From the NCBI GenBank assembly GCA_026129305.1, contig JAHCII010000009.1:22431-86430 (forward strand): 64,000 nt of DNA, given 5' to 3'. The first letter of the stretch is position 1; every line of letters starts with the position of its first letter. This document shows positions 31,999-39,723 of the stretch, piece after piece. The DNA comes from Anaerolineales bacterium (GTDB lineage Bacteria > Chloroflexota > Anaerolineae > Anaerolineales > UBA11579). A model generated the notes under the pieces. It made no database searches and was not told the origin of the DNA. It was given only the letters and a program-made list of their open reading frames with translations. A program made the position numbers and the translations under genes.

Positions 31999-32538
31999 CT
32001 ATAGTGATTCGAAGTGCATCTGCAATTGCCCGTCTGCCGTGTAACTGTAATGGGCCCAGAGTGGGGCATCGTCGGGCTGCATGTTTAGGATCTTGGGCAA
32101 AAGCACCGGGATGTCCTCGACCATTGACAGGCCAGCCAGTTGGTCGCGGGGGATCCAAGAGCTCTCGCCCTCTGGTGTGGAGCTGGGTTCGCCTTCGGCG
32201 CTGCCCCGAAAGACCCACATCACGATGCCGGTATGTGGGTCACCCGTATCAATTGCCGCGACTGCGCATAGCCAAAGGCCTGTGACATGCAGGCCACTCT
32301 CCTCCAGGACTTCACGCCGGGCGGCCGCCAGTACACTTTCGCCTACTTCCACATGGCCGCCCAAGCCGTTGTACTGGCCGGGAAAAACGCGCCGGTCGGC
32401 GGCGCGTTTCATCATCAGAACTTCATCCCCGCGACTGAGGAAAACCAGCACGCGCGGGATGACCTGGTAGCGGCGGCTGTCAAAGGCCTGGGGGTTAGTC
32501 TGCAAGGTCCTTAACTTCTTCTTGTTCGACTTCTTCAC
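31999..32538 (-). CDS. NUDIX hydrolase
   Basis: This protein of up to 179 residues has the full Nudix box GGHVEVGESVLAAARREVLEESGL, from about residue 60 to 83, with the metal-binding REVLEE. Residues LVFLSRGDEVLMMKRA before it form the typical strand. It may hydrolyse a nucleotide diphosphate or isopentenyl-type metabolite. The GTG start at 32538 overlaps the aldolase gene by 44 nt; a TTG near 32505 after TTAAGGA is an equally good start. The gene precedes the polyprenyl synthase on one transcript. Confidence 0.88.
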   Translation of the reverse strand: MKKSNKKKLRTLQTNPQAFDSRRYQVIPRVLVFLSRGDEVLMMKRAADRRVFPGQYNGLGGHVEVGESVLAAARREVLEESGLHVTGLWLCAVAAIDTGDPHTGIVMWVFRGSAEGEPSSTPEGESSWIPRDQLAGLSMVEDIPVLLPKILNMQPDDAPLWAHYSYTADGQLQMHFESL

Positions 32539-33916
32539 CGAAATAGAAGGCCCGCATTACCTCTGGGTGGGTGCGGGAGACAAATTCATCCACATACTTG
32601 CGTGTGCCGGCGATAGCCAGATGCCCGAAAAGCATGCGGAACTGTTCTTCCCAAGCCTGGAAGATGGTTTCCTTTTCGGCCTGAGAAAGCTGCATGAGCT
32701 TGGCCTTGAAGGGCCCCAGAGCGCGCTTGCGGTTTTCGTAATGGAACTGTTCGTCCGTCTGTTCGGGCTTACGGTCCTCGGCGTATTTTTCGTCGATGTA
32801 GGCGTAAACCTCGGCCAAAAGCGCTTGGGGGACGTTTGAATATAGGATGTTCTGGAAATTGGTGGCTAGGTGAACTTCACAAGCCTCCGCCTCCACGAAC
32901 TTGCCAAAGGCATCTTCAGGCAGGGTCGAAGCGCCGTGCTGTACAGCGCCAGCAAAGCCGTATTCATTGCGCGCCACGCGGCTCAGGTTCAACAGCGTGT
33001 CGAAGTCCACTTTTACCTTGGCGACGCTGCCGTCGGGCAGCACCACGCCACCGTGGGACGTGCCGGTCTGGATGCTGATCTTGCTGAGCCCTGCCTGGCC
33101 GCTGCCCAATTCGTCAAGCTTGGTTTGGAAGCCATCCACATAAGCGCGCAATTCCGCTTCGTTGGAATTGCGGCCGCCCACTTCGCCGATTTCTCCGCCG
33201 ACGGAGACCGTGACACCGGCCGGTTCGTGCTGGCGGATGAAGTGGGTGAAATGGGCTGAGAGCTCAGAGTTCAAACGCTGCTGAGCTGGTTCGCCGACCT
33301 GATTAATGTCTACCAAGGTGGAGGTGTCAATATCAATATTTAGAAAACCGGCTTGCATGGCCTCCACCGTCAGCTCTTCCACGGCGGCGATTTCCTTGGT
33401 GGGGTCCTCTTTGTAGCGCTTGGCCGAGATCTGGAAATGGTCGCCCTGGATGAAGACTGGGCCTTGATAGCCCTCGGCAATGGCGGCTGCCAGAATGTTG
33501 GTGGCGTATTCCGCAGGGCGCTGCTCGGTGTAGCCGATCTCTGAACGAGCGATCTCGAATATGAAGGCTCCCGCGTCGATGTCTTTCGCCACGCGGAATA
33601 CGCAGCGGGCCGCGTCGTGCGAGAGGGCACGCAGGTTCATAGCCGGCACGGTGAAGGTGGGGGGCACGTCGCCGCGGCCGCGGGCGATGTAGAGTTCATG
33701 GATGCTTGCTGGGAAGGCGCCAAGCTCTACAGCCAGCAGGCGCACAATGTAACGCGCCCAGGATTGCTCAGCCTTGCTGCCCAGGGCAGACAGCTCCACC
33801 AGGCTGCCGATCTGACTGCGGACGGCGGACTCATCTTTGAGGGTGACTTTGCCGTCGCGGTAGTCGATGCTGTTGCCCAGGGCGTGGAACACTTTATTCA
33901 AAGCTTCGTTATTCAT
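32495..33916 (-). CDS. Class II fructose-bisphosphate aldolase-like protein
   Basis: This 473-residue protein shows class II aldolase motifs: FIQGDHFQ (about 157-164, zinc-binding His), GFLNIDIDTSTL near 191-202, VGGEIGEVGG near 238-247, GTSHGG near 284-289 and QHGAS near 326-330. It is longer than a typical class II aldolase (around 300-350), with extra helical N- and C-termini. Fructose-1,6-bisphosphate is a likely but unproven substrate. The ATG at 33916 (MNNEAL) has GAGG at the right distance; the ATG at 33922 is too close to it. NUDIX and polyprenyl synthase genes follow. Confidence 0.82.
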   Translation of the reverse strand: MNNEALNKVFHALGNSIDYRDGKVTLKDESAVRSQIGSLVELSALGSKAEQSWARYIVRLLAVELGAFPASIHELYIARGRGDVPPTFTVPAMNLRALSHDAARCVFRVAKDIDAGAFIFEIARSEIGYTEQRPAEYATNILAAAIAEGYQGPVFIQGDHFQISAKRYKEDPTKEIAAVEELTVEAMQAGFLNIDIDTSTLVDINQVGEPAQQRLNSELSAHFTHFIRQHEPAGVTVSVGGEIGEVGGRNSNEAELRAYVDGFQTKLDELGSGQAGLSKISIQTGTSHGGVVLPDGSVAKVKVDFDTLLNLSRVARNEYGFAGAVQHGASTLPEDAFGKFVEAEACEVHLATNFQNILYSNVPQALLAEVYAYIDEKYAEDRKPEQTDEQFHYENRKRALGPFKAKLMQLSQAEKETIFQAWEEQFRMLFGHLAIAGTRKYVDEFVSRTHPEVMRAFYFGEEVEQEEVKDLAD

Positions 33917-33985
33917 ATGCATCCTCAGAAACGGGGAAGAAGTTGTTGGCATTTTACCATCCGGAGGTATTCAGGGGCGCTAACA

Positions 33986-34011
33986 ATATGCATATCGTCT
34001 TCATGTATAAT
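33986..34011 (+). promoter_or_regulatory. Promoter region of the helical-SPFH gene pair
   Basis: TATAAT (34006-34011) lies 40 nt before the ATG at 34052. Just upstream, where the -35 should be, is the perfect palindrome ATATGCATAT (33986-33995). This could be an operator replacing or covering a weak -35. Confidence 0.45.
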
Positions 34012-34051
34012 GATTCCAGGTGCGGATGCGCCCAAGTTGAGGAGAGAAAAA

Positions 34052-34711
34052 ATGGCAGATTTATACGATCAAGTGAACGCCGATCAGGATATTTTTCGCC
34101 GGTTGGCGGGAAAAATTCCCGGCTTTAGTGGATATGTTGAACGCGAAAATCGACGTGCGGCTGACAAGATCCTGCGCGAGTCGATTGCAGACAGCTACGA
34201 ACAGATCTGGAAGCAGGTCACCAACGTGCAAAAGGATCTGGCCAATAATGGCGCTTTTGATCTGATAGATGACATGGAAGAAGCTGCCACCAAGCTGCGC
34301 ACCTTCATCGATAAAGTGCGCACCGCCAGCTATGGCAACACAGGCTTTTTTGATGCGATCAAGATCAAATCGCCCGAATTGCAGCGCTTGTACGAATTTG
34401 ATCTGGCGCTGGTTTCTCGCGCAGATGAGATCAGCACAGCCGTGGAGGCTGTGCGCGCCGCAGTGGGTGGTGACGACCTGGCAACGCCAGTGTGGGCCTT
34501 GATCGACCTGAGCCGTGATCTGGTGGCCACTTTCGAGGGCCGCCGCGCGGTGATCACTGAAGAGGCAAGTATTGCCACGGGTGAGGGCGATGAGACTGCA
34601 GCTGCACCTGCGGCCGAGACTGAAGCCCCTGCCGCGGATGATGCACCGGCATCTGTGGGTTCGCTGATGGATGCCGAGGCGGATGCAGACGACTCAGCAC
34701 CGGCTGAATAA
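34052..34711 (+). CDS. Helical protein paired with SPFH protein
   Basis: This 219-residue protein is strongly helical in residues 1-165. It carries LAGKIPGFSGYVERENRRAA near 19-38, a pattern I associate with small proteins encoded beside bacterial SPFH/YdjI-type genes, though I cannot name a family. Residues 170-219 form an Ala/Asp/Glu/Pro-rich, probably disordered tail. The ATG at 34052 has GAGGAG upstream. It precedes the SPFH gene by 24 nt, so the two are co-expressed. A role in membrane stress is inference from the YdjFGHI operon of Bacillus. Confidence 0.72.
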   Translation: MADLYDQVNADQDIFRRLAGKIPGFSGYVERENRRAADKILRESIADSYEQIWKQVTNVQKDLANNGAFDLIDDMEEAATKLRTFIDKVRTASYGNTGFFDAIKIKSPELQRLYEFDLALVSRADEISTAVEAVRAAVGGDDLATPVWALIDLSRDLVATFEGRRAVITEEASIATGEGDETAAAPAAETEAPAADDAPASVGSLMDAEADADDSAPAE

Positions 34712-34735
34712 TTGTTGACTTCTGTTGGAGGAGAA

Positions 34736-35767
34736 ATGGCTCGTATTTTTGACGTAGTTGAATACCCCAATGAGATGAAGGAAGAGATCGTACATCGCTT
34801 CCCAGAGAGCGGTGCAGGTGACTTCCGCATTGGCTCGCAGGTGATCGTACGTGAATCTCAGAATGCCCTCTTCTTCCGTGACGGTAAAGCGCTGGATGTG
34901 TTTGGCCCCGGCCGCCATACGATCGCCACGGGCAACGTGCCGCTGCTGGTCAACCTGCTGGGCACGCTTTTTGATGGTCGCAGCCCCTTCACAGCTGAGG
35001 TGTACTTTGTCTCCATGCGGGAGTTTTTGGACCGCAAGTGGGGCACTCCGCAACCGATCGTGATGCAGACCCCGGGGATTGGCTTGGGTTGGCTGTTGCT
35101 GCAAGGGTTTGGCACCTATGCCTATCAGGTGGAAGACCCGCAGCAGTTTGTCACCCAGGTAGTGGGCACCCAAGGTAAGTACGACACCGCCGAGATCGAA
35201 AATGACCTGCGCTCTCGCTTGCTGCGCTCTTTCTCTGACCTGCTGGGTGAGATGAAGGGCAAGTACAGCACGGTGCAGGACATCATCGGCAACCAGGAAG
35301 AGATCAGCGCCGGCGTGCGCGCCAAGACCGCCTCGGACTTTGAAGCGCGTGGCTTGGTACTGAAGAGCTTTGTGATCGCCAACTTGACCCCGGCTCGCAC
35401 CACGGCGGAAGATCTGCGCGATATGGGCTTGCTGGACACAGCCACCTATACGCAGCTGCAGGCGGCCGACGCAATGCGCGATGCCGCCAACAATCCCAGC
35501 GGCGGCGCCGGCTTGACGGCCGGTATCGGTGCTGGCGTGGGCATTGGACAGGTAATGGGCGAGGCGCTCAAGGGCGCCATGAGCAGCCCGGCCGCGGCCG
35601 CCATGCCGGATGTGATGACGACTGCCGAAGTGGCTGGTTTCCTCAAGGTGGCTGAGAAAGATGTGCTGGCTGCCATCGAAAGCAAAGATCTTAAGGCCAA
35701 AAAAGTGGGTGGCACCTACCGCATCACCAAAGCCAACCTGGAGGCCTTCCTCGGTGGTGATGAGTAA
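34736..35767 (+). CDS. SPFH-domain protein with C-terminal excisionase-like HTH
   Basis: This 343-residue protein has an SPFH (virion-core-like, YdjI-type) domain over about 1-235, with FPESGAGDFRIGSQVIVRESQ (22-42), and VFGPGRHTIATGNVPLL near 55-71. A Gly/Ala-rich linker (255-290) follows, then an HTH of the excisionase/MerR type (about 294-339: TTAEVAGFLKV through TYRITKANLEAFL). SPFH relatives usually end in a zinc ribbon or SHOCT domain; a DNA-binding-like end is unusual. TTGGAGGAG precedes the ATG. It ends before a very stable terminator. Confidence 0.85.
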   Translation: MARIFDVVEYPNEMKEEIVHRFPESGAGDFRIGSQVIVRESQNALFFRDGKALDVFGPGRHTIATGNVPLLVNLLGTLFDGRSPFTAEVYFVSMREFLDRKWGTPQPIVMQTPGIGLGWLLLQGFGTYAYQVEDPQQFVTQVVGTQGKYDTAEIENDLRSRLLRSFSDLLGEMKGKYSTVQDIIGNQEEISAGVRAKTASDFEARGLVLKSFVIANLTPARTTAEDLRDMGLLDTATYTQLQAADAMRDAANNPSGGAGLTAGIGAGVGIGQVMGEALKGAMSSPAAAAMPDVMTTAEVAGFLKVAEKDVLAAIESKDLKAKKVGGTYRITKANLEAFLGGDE

Positions 35768-35786
35768 TTGACAGTTGAGCTTCAAA

Positions 35787-35819
35787 GGCCGCGGCAACCC
35801 GGTTGCCGCGGCCTTTTTT
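35787..35819 (+). terminator. Terminator after SPFH gene
   Basis: An 11- to 13-bp GC-rich stem (35787-35797 with 35803-35813) is followed by TTTTTT. It separates the SPFH gene from the downstream membrane-protein gene. Confidence 0.93.
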
Positions 35820-35832
35820 GTAGGAGAGCGCT

Positions 35833-36441
35833 ATGAATCTCGATGAACAAAGCATGCAAATTCAATAGCAGCAAGGTCACCTTAACCGGGTGCAAGCAGC
35901 AGCTTCCTGGCTAATATTCCTGGGTGCATTCTCGCTGGTGAACTCGGTGCTCACCTATTTCGGCTCGACGGTAATCGCGGCCTTCGGTTTGAGCTTCACC
36001 CAATTCGCGGATGTATTGATCGCCATGCTTCCGGAGGTCATGGACGAGTTCAAACTGGTGTTCTCTGGCCTGGCGGTCGCCATTTACGTGGTCACCTTCC
36101 TGGTGCTGATGCTGGGGGCCTTGCTGGGGCGCAGAAACAAGTGGATCTATTTGGCTGTGGCGGTAATCTATCTGATGGATGCTGGCATTACCTTTTGGCT
36201 GGAGGATTATCTGGGGCTGATCATCCATGCCATTCCATTATTTATCCTATTCCGCGCTATTCACAGCTTAAGCCAATTGAAAAAACTTGACCAGGCTGAT
36301 AGCCCCTTGGGTGCTGAGCTCAAGATCGGTGCGCTTGATCTAAGCCAAGCCAGAAAGCCACTAACGGTCTTATTTTGGTTGCTTGCTGTGCTTTGGATTG
36401 TTCTGCTGGCCGCAGTGATCTTCTTGTTTTTCTTTTGGTAG
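35833..36441 (+). pseudogene. Four-TM membrane protein with in-frame amber codon near its start
   Basis: An ATG at 35833 with AGGAG in good position opens a frame that reads MNLDEQSMQIQ, then TAG (35866-35868), then continues in the same frame into a 183-residue protein with about four membrane segments. The TAG follows CAA and precedes CAG, so one C-to-T change in a Gln codon would explain it. A GTG at 35890 could give a shorter product but lacks a ribosome-binding site. The membrane part looks intact: GTG at 35890 to 36441 has no other stop. I see no family. Sequencing error is possible. Confidence 0.65.
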
Positions 36442-36443
36442 GC

Positions 36444-37625
36444 CTATTTGCGTACGCCTTCGCCGGCGGCTCGTGCTTCCTCAGCCTTTAGGTCGCCGCG
36501 CTCCCGCCAGGCGAAGCGCGCGGCATAGGGATTGGACTTGCTTTCCATCACATCTGCAGTGACCCGGCCGAGTAGTGGCGTGAACTTGAAGGCGTGCCCG
36601 CTGCCGCCGGCGCTGACCAGCAATCCGGGGCGTTGCGGGTCGTGATCGATCCAGAAATCACCGTCGAAAGTATCGCAGTAGAAGCAAAGGCGCTCAAAGA
36701 TCTTGGGCGCCTGTGCCATGCCTGGCAGCGATTCGGCCAGGAAGGAGCGAAAGCGCTCTTCGGCTTCGGCCGGAACCTGGCGCGGTAGCCGTGGGTCCTG
36801 CTGCCAGCCCACGCCGTGATTGGCAATTTTTAAGGTGCCATCGTTCTGAGCGGGAAAGCCGTACCAGCCCGTCTTGCCCACATCCGCCGTCCAAACCGGG
36901 AATTGCGGCGGCTGGTAGAGGGAGAGCTGATCGGCTTTGAAATGGAAGACAGCCTGGGCGGTGGGCCACATCACGTCTGCCAGATGGGGCAGCAGCACGG
37001 GGGTCCAAGCGCCCGTGCAAAAGATGACTTGATCTGCATGATACTGCTTATCGTCTGTGGTCAGCACACCGGTGACCCGGCCGCTGGTCTCCAACAACTG
37101 TTTGAAACCCACGTTTTGCACGATGTGCACCCCGGCTTGCAGCGCACGTTGGGCTAGCAACGTGACCACGCGCCCGCTGGCAGCCCAGCCACCTTGTGGG
37201 TTGAAGTAGCCATCGGGGTACAGCTCGGCGTTCCAGGCTGGGTAGCGTTTGCGTATCTCCGCCGAGTTTAGGCGCTCGGTGGGGTGGCCGTGTTTTTGAA
37301 GCAGGAGGTAACTTTCGTACTCGAAGTCATTTGCCTGCATGCCATCCAGCGTGAAATAGAGCACGCCGGTCTCGTGGTAGATGGTCTCGCCCAATTCCTC
37401 ATTCCACTGCCGCCAGAGGGGCAAGGCTTCTGCCATCATCTGCAAATAGAGCTCATCTTTGCCGTAGTCCAGCCGGATGACCTTGCTGATGTCGGTCGAT
37501 GCCGCATCCGGGTGAGGGATCGGGCCGGGTTCCAGCAGCGTGACCGCGTAGCCGCGTCCTTGTAACTCGATGGCGGTGTTAATCCCGTATGTGCCACCAC
37601 CAATAATCAGGATGTTAGTGGTCAA
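36444..37625 (-). CDS. FAD-dependent oxidoreductase (sarcosine-oxidase-like)
   Basis: This 393-residue DAO-family flavoprotein begins with the FAD motif IIGGGTYGINTAIELQGRGY near 6-25. Near the C-terminus LCFYCDTFDGDFWIDHDP and SAGGSGHAFKFTPLLG match the end of monomeric sarcosine oxidases; the first Cys lies where those enzymes attach FAD covalently, as I recall the alignment. The start is a TTG at 37625 that overlaps the DUF1684 stop as TTGA, and the resulting length suits the family. An N-methyl amino acid is a plausible substrate. Confidence 0.85.
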   Translation of the reverse strand: MTTNILIIGGGTYGINTAIELQGRGYAVTLLEPGPIPHPDAASTDISKVIRLDYGKDELYLQMMAEALPLWRQWNEELGETIYHETGVLYFTLDGMQANDFEYESYLLLQKHGHPTERLNSAEIRKRYPAWNAELYPDGYFNPQGGWAASGRVVTLLAQRALQAGVHIVQNVGFKQLLETSGRVTGVLTTDDKQYHADQVIFCTGAWTPVLLPHLADVMWPTAQAVFHFKADQLSLYQPPQFPVWTADVGKTGWYGFPAQNDGTLKIANHGVGWQQDPRLPRQVPAEAEERFRSFLAESLPGMAQAPKIFERLCFYCDTFDGDFWIDHDPQRPGLLVSAGGSGHAFKFTPLLGRVTADVMESKSNPYAARFAWRERGDLKAEEARAAGEGVRK

Positions 37626-38128
37626 TTGAAATTCTTCTCGCCGGCGCGGATGGGTACCTTCAGCCGATTTTCTGCCGGGGGAATGGGGCAATTCCAGGCG
37701 TCGTTATAGGCACAGTAGGGGTTGTAGGCCAGGTTGAAGTCGATCAGGAACTTGCCATCGGGCAATTGCTCGGGTTCCAGGTAGCGGCCAGCACCGTAGG
37801 TTTCGCTGCCGGCCAGTGAGTCTACGAAGAGCAAGAAGAAGCCATAAGGCGCATGGAACAGGGTCAGTTCCGCTTGTTCGCCGTCCACGGTAAAGCTGAA
37901 GCGCCCATAACGGGTGTAAGTCTTTAGATCCCCGGTGGATGTGGGGAGTTGCACTAGTTCTTGTTCCTCAAAGGGTGTCACGTCTTTTTCAAACTGCAAA
38001 GCTTGGTTCTCGGGAAAGTAGCTGAGACCCGAAAAGCGTTCCCGCTGTTCGGGGGTCAGAGGGCTGTTGGTGTGGTTGGCAAAGAAGTCATCTTTGCCTT
38101 GGCGGAAGGTATTCAGCGAATTCTCCAT
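37622..38128 (-). CDS. DUF1684-domain protein
   Basis: This 168-residue protein has the DUF1684 C-terminal hallmark DFNLAYNPYCAYNDAWNCPIP followed by PAENRLKVPIRAGE. The conserved Cys residues could form a disulfide or bind metal. The function is unknown. There is no signal peptide. TAAAAT lies 7 nt before the ATG with no Shine-Dalgarno. It is coupled to the FAD oxidoreductase by a TTGA overlap and follows the UbiA terminator. Confidence 0.9.
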   Translation of the reverse strand: MENSLNTFRQGKDDFFANHTNSPLTPEQRERFSGLSYFPENQALQFEKDVTPFEEQELVQLPTSTGDLKTYTRYGRFSFTVDGEQAELTLFHAPYGFFLLFVDSLAGSETYGAGRYLEPEQLPDGKFLIDFNLAYNPYCAYNDAWNCPIPPAENRLKVPIRAGEKNFN

Positions 38129-38135
38129 AGAAATT

Positions 38136-38141
38136 ATTTTA
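38136..38141 (-). promoter_or_regulatory. -10 element of the DUF1684 gene, leaderless spacing
   Basis: TAAAAT on the minus strand ends 7 nt before the ATG at 38128, directly after the UbiA terminator, so a new transcript should begin here. Confidence 0.5.
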
Positions 38142-38159
38142 TCGCTAAGTTATATGCAA

Positions 38160-38187
38160 AAAGCCCCGGCCATTAGGCCGGGGCTTT
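38160..38187 (-). terminator. Terminator of UbiA gene
   Basis: A 12-bp stem (38160-38171 with 38176-38187), loop ATTA. On the minus strand it is followed by TT, making a five-T run with the stem's own end. Confidence 0.85.
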
Positions 38188-38212
38188 ATATTTTGAATTT
38201 TGCCAGCTGATT

Positions 38213-39271
38213 CTACAGCAAGCTGGAAATGTAGTGCCAGCCGATGTTAACCAGCAAGCCGAGAGTGAAGTAGCCACCGGCTTTGCGGTTGAAGTGCATG
38301 GCCCAACCCACGAACCACAGCGGCCACACGGTCCAACCCTCCGGCGCCTTCTTAGGCTTGGGCTCGGAGTATTTCTGCCAGCTGCGACGCAAGTAGGGCA
38401 GCGCCAGGAAGGTGAGCAGCACGCCGGGGCCTGTGTAGTTCAACACGACCAGGGCGACGATGATGACGTAGAAAAGGATGAAGATGGCCTTATTGAGCAG
38501 CTTTGAGCGTTCTTCGCCGAGGATGACGGGCACAGAACGGACGCCAACCTTGGTGTCGGGTTCGATCTTGTCGATGTGCTTGCCCACCAACACACTGGCC
38601 ACCACCAGACCGTAGGGCAGGGTCAGCGCCCAGATCTCTGTAGTCAAGGGCATGCCGTTGAGGGCGACGTAAGCCGTACCGCCGGTCATCAACGGTCCCC
38701 AAACCACGAAAGCGGTTAACTCGCCCAAGCCAGCCCGCTTGAGTACGTTGGTGTAAAAGAAGCTAAGTACGAAACCCAGCACAGCAAATACCAGCACCAT
38801 AGCCCCGACCTGAGTGTACAGATAGAGCATGATGAGGAAATCAATGAAGGTGAGCAGGCCAGCGGCCTTGAGCAGGCCATTGGGGGTGGTAAGCCCGCCC
38901 AGTATCGGGTGGGTGCTATATTGGGCGCGTGGATAGTCTTCCGTATCCACGCCCTGGCGTACATCCATGTAGTCGTTGAGCAGGTTGTTGGACGCATGCG
39001 CCAGCATGATTCCGATGATGGCCAGAAAGCCGAAGAACCAATTGACCGAGCCAGCGCCGCGAGTGGCCTGCTCGGCAGCGATCAGCAGCCCCAGCATGCC
39101 CGAGATGATGGTCATGGTGAATACGCAGGCACGGGAGATCACCAGCCAGCGGGTGAAACCGTCTGCCAACTCGATCTGCGGGACATTGCAACCGTCCCAA
39201 GCCGTTTTCCAACGGGTTAGCAACGGCAGTGGGTGGGCAGCTTTGCCCTGTACTGCAGTTCTGGTGCTCAT
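38213..39271 (-). CDS. UbiA-family prenyltransferase (MenA-like candidate)
   Basis: This 352-residue membrane enzyme has about eight or nine hydrophobic segments. The first Asp-rich motif is NLLNDYMDVRQGVDTED near 92-108 and the second is DKIEPDTKVGVRS near 222-234, as in UbiA prenyltransferases. The closest roles are attachment of a polyprenyl chain to 1,4-dihydroxy-2-naphthoate (MenA) or to a related aromatic. The polyprenyl synthase at 31 kb could supply the chain. The ATG at 39271 has AAGGAG; the upstream frame is not needed. The cytochrome c gene lies upstream on the same strand. Confidence 0.87.
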   Translation of the reverse strand: MSTRTAVQGKAAHPLPLLTRWKTAWDGCNVPQIELADGFTRWLVISRACVFTMTIISGMLGLLIAAEQATRGAGSVNWFFGFLAIIGIMLAHASNNLLNDYMDVRQGVDTEDYPRAQYSTHPILGGLTTPNGLLKAAGLLTFIDFLIMLYLYTQVGAMVLVFAVLGFVLSFFYTNVLKRAGLGELTAFVVWGPLMTGGTAYVALNGMPLTTEIWALTLPYGLVVASVLVGKHIDKIEPDTKVGVRSVPVILGEERSKLLNKAIFILFYVIIVALVVLNYTGPGVLLTFLALPYLRRSWQKYSEPKPKKAPEGWTVWPLWFVGWAMHFNRKAGGYFTLGLLVNIGWHYISSLL

Positions 39272-39339
39272 GAACGCTCCTTGATTGTGAACTCTGTAAT
39301 TAGTCTTTTCATAATAGCACAAGCGGCCCTGCAGCGCTA

Positions 39340-39723
39340 CTACTCGTGCAGGGTGAGCATGTAGGCGACGAGGGCATCAACCTCTTCCGGGGAAAGCACT
39401 TGCCCGAGGGTGGGTGGCATCAGGTCAGAAAAACCTTCAACCAGATAAGCGCTCGGCTGCATAATGGATTGATGCAGGTATGTGCTGGCATCCATCCCCA
39501 CCACGCGCTGCTGGGCTTGAGTGGCGATCCCCGCCAACGGGGGACCAACGATGACGGTATCTGCGTTGAGGCTGTGGCAGGCGGCGCAGTGCCGGGTGAA
39601 CAACGTTTGCCCGGCAGCTTCTTGCGGGCTGTGGTCTGTGTTGAGGGTGGGCTGGCTGCTGCAGGCTGCCAGCAAAGCAGCCAGAGCGCACAACCCAAGC
39701 AAGCCTGGTCGGATCTTTACCAT
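39340..39723 (-). CDS. Lipoprotein class I cytochrome c
   Basis: This 127-residue protein has a lipoprotein signal with lipobox LLAAC near 17-21, so it is anchored to the outer face of the membrane. The heme-binding motif is CAACH near residues 46-50, and a Met (for example in LMPPTLG near 102-108) is the likely sixth ligand. It probably carries electrons in a respiratory chain. It overlaps the end of the E1 gene by 7 nt, a tight link between a soluble dehydrogenase and a surface cytochrome that may be only operonic. Confidence 0.9.
   Translation of the reverse strand: MVKIRPGLLGLCALAALLAACSSQPTLNTDHSPQEAAGQTLFTRHCAACHSLNADTVIVGPPLAGIATQAQQRVVGMDASTYLHQSIMQPSAYLVEGFSDLMPPTLGQVLSPEEVDALVAYMLTLHE

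Noticed and set aside
33617..34051. N-terminal extension of the helical-protein gene by 145 codons
   Set aside because: The extension is antisense to the aldolase gene, and the ATG at 34052 has GAGGAG and its own promoter.
35866..35868. TAG as a recoded sense codon
   Set aside because: Other genes in the window, such as gltA, end in TAG, so TAG acts as a stop here.
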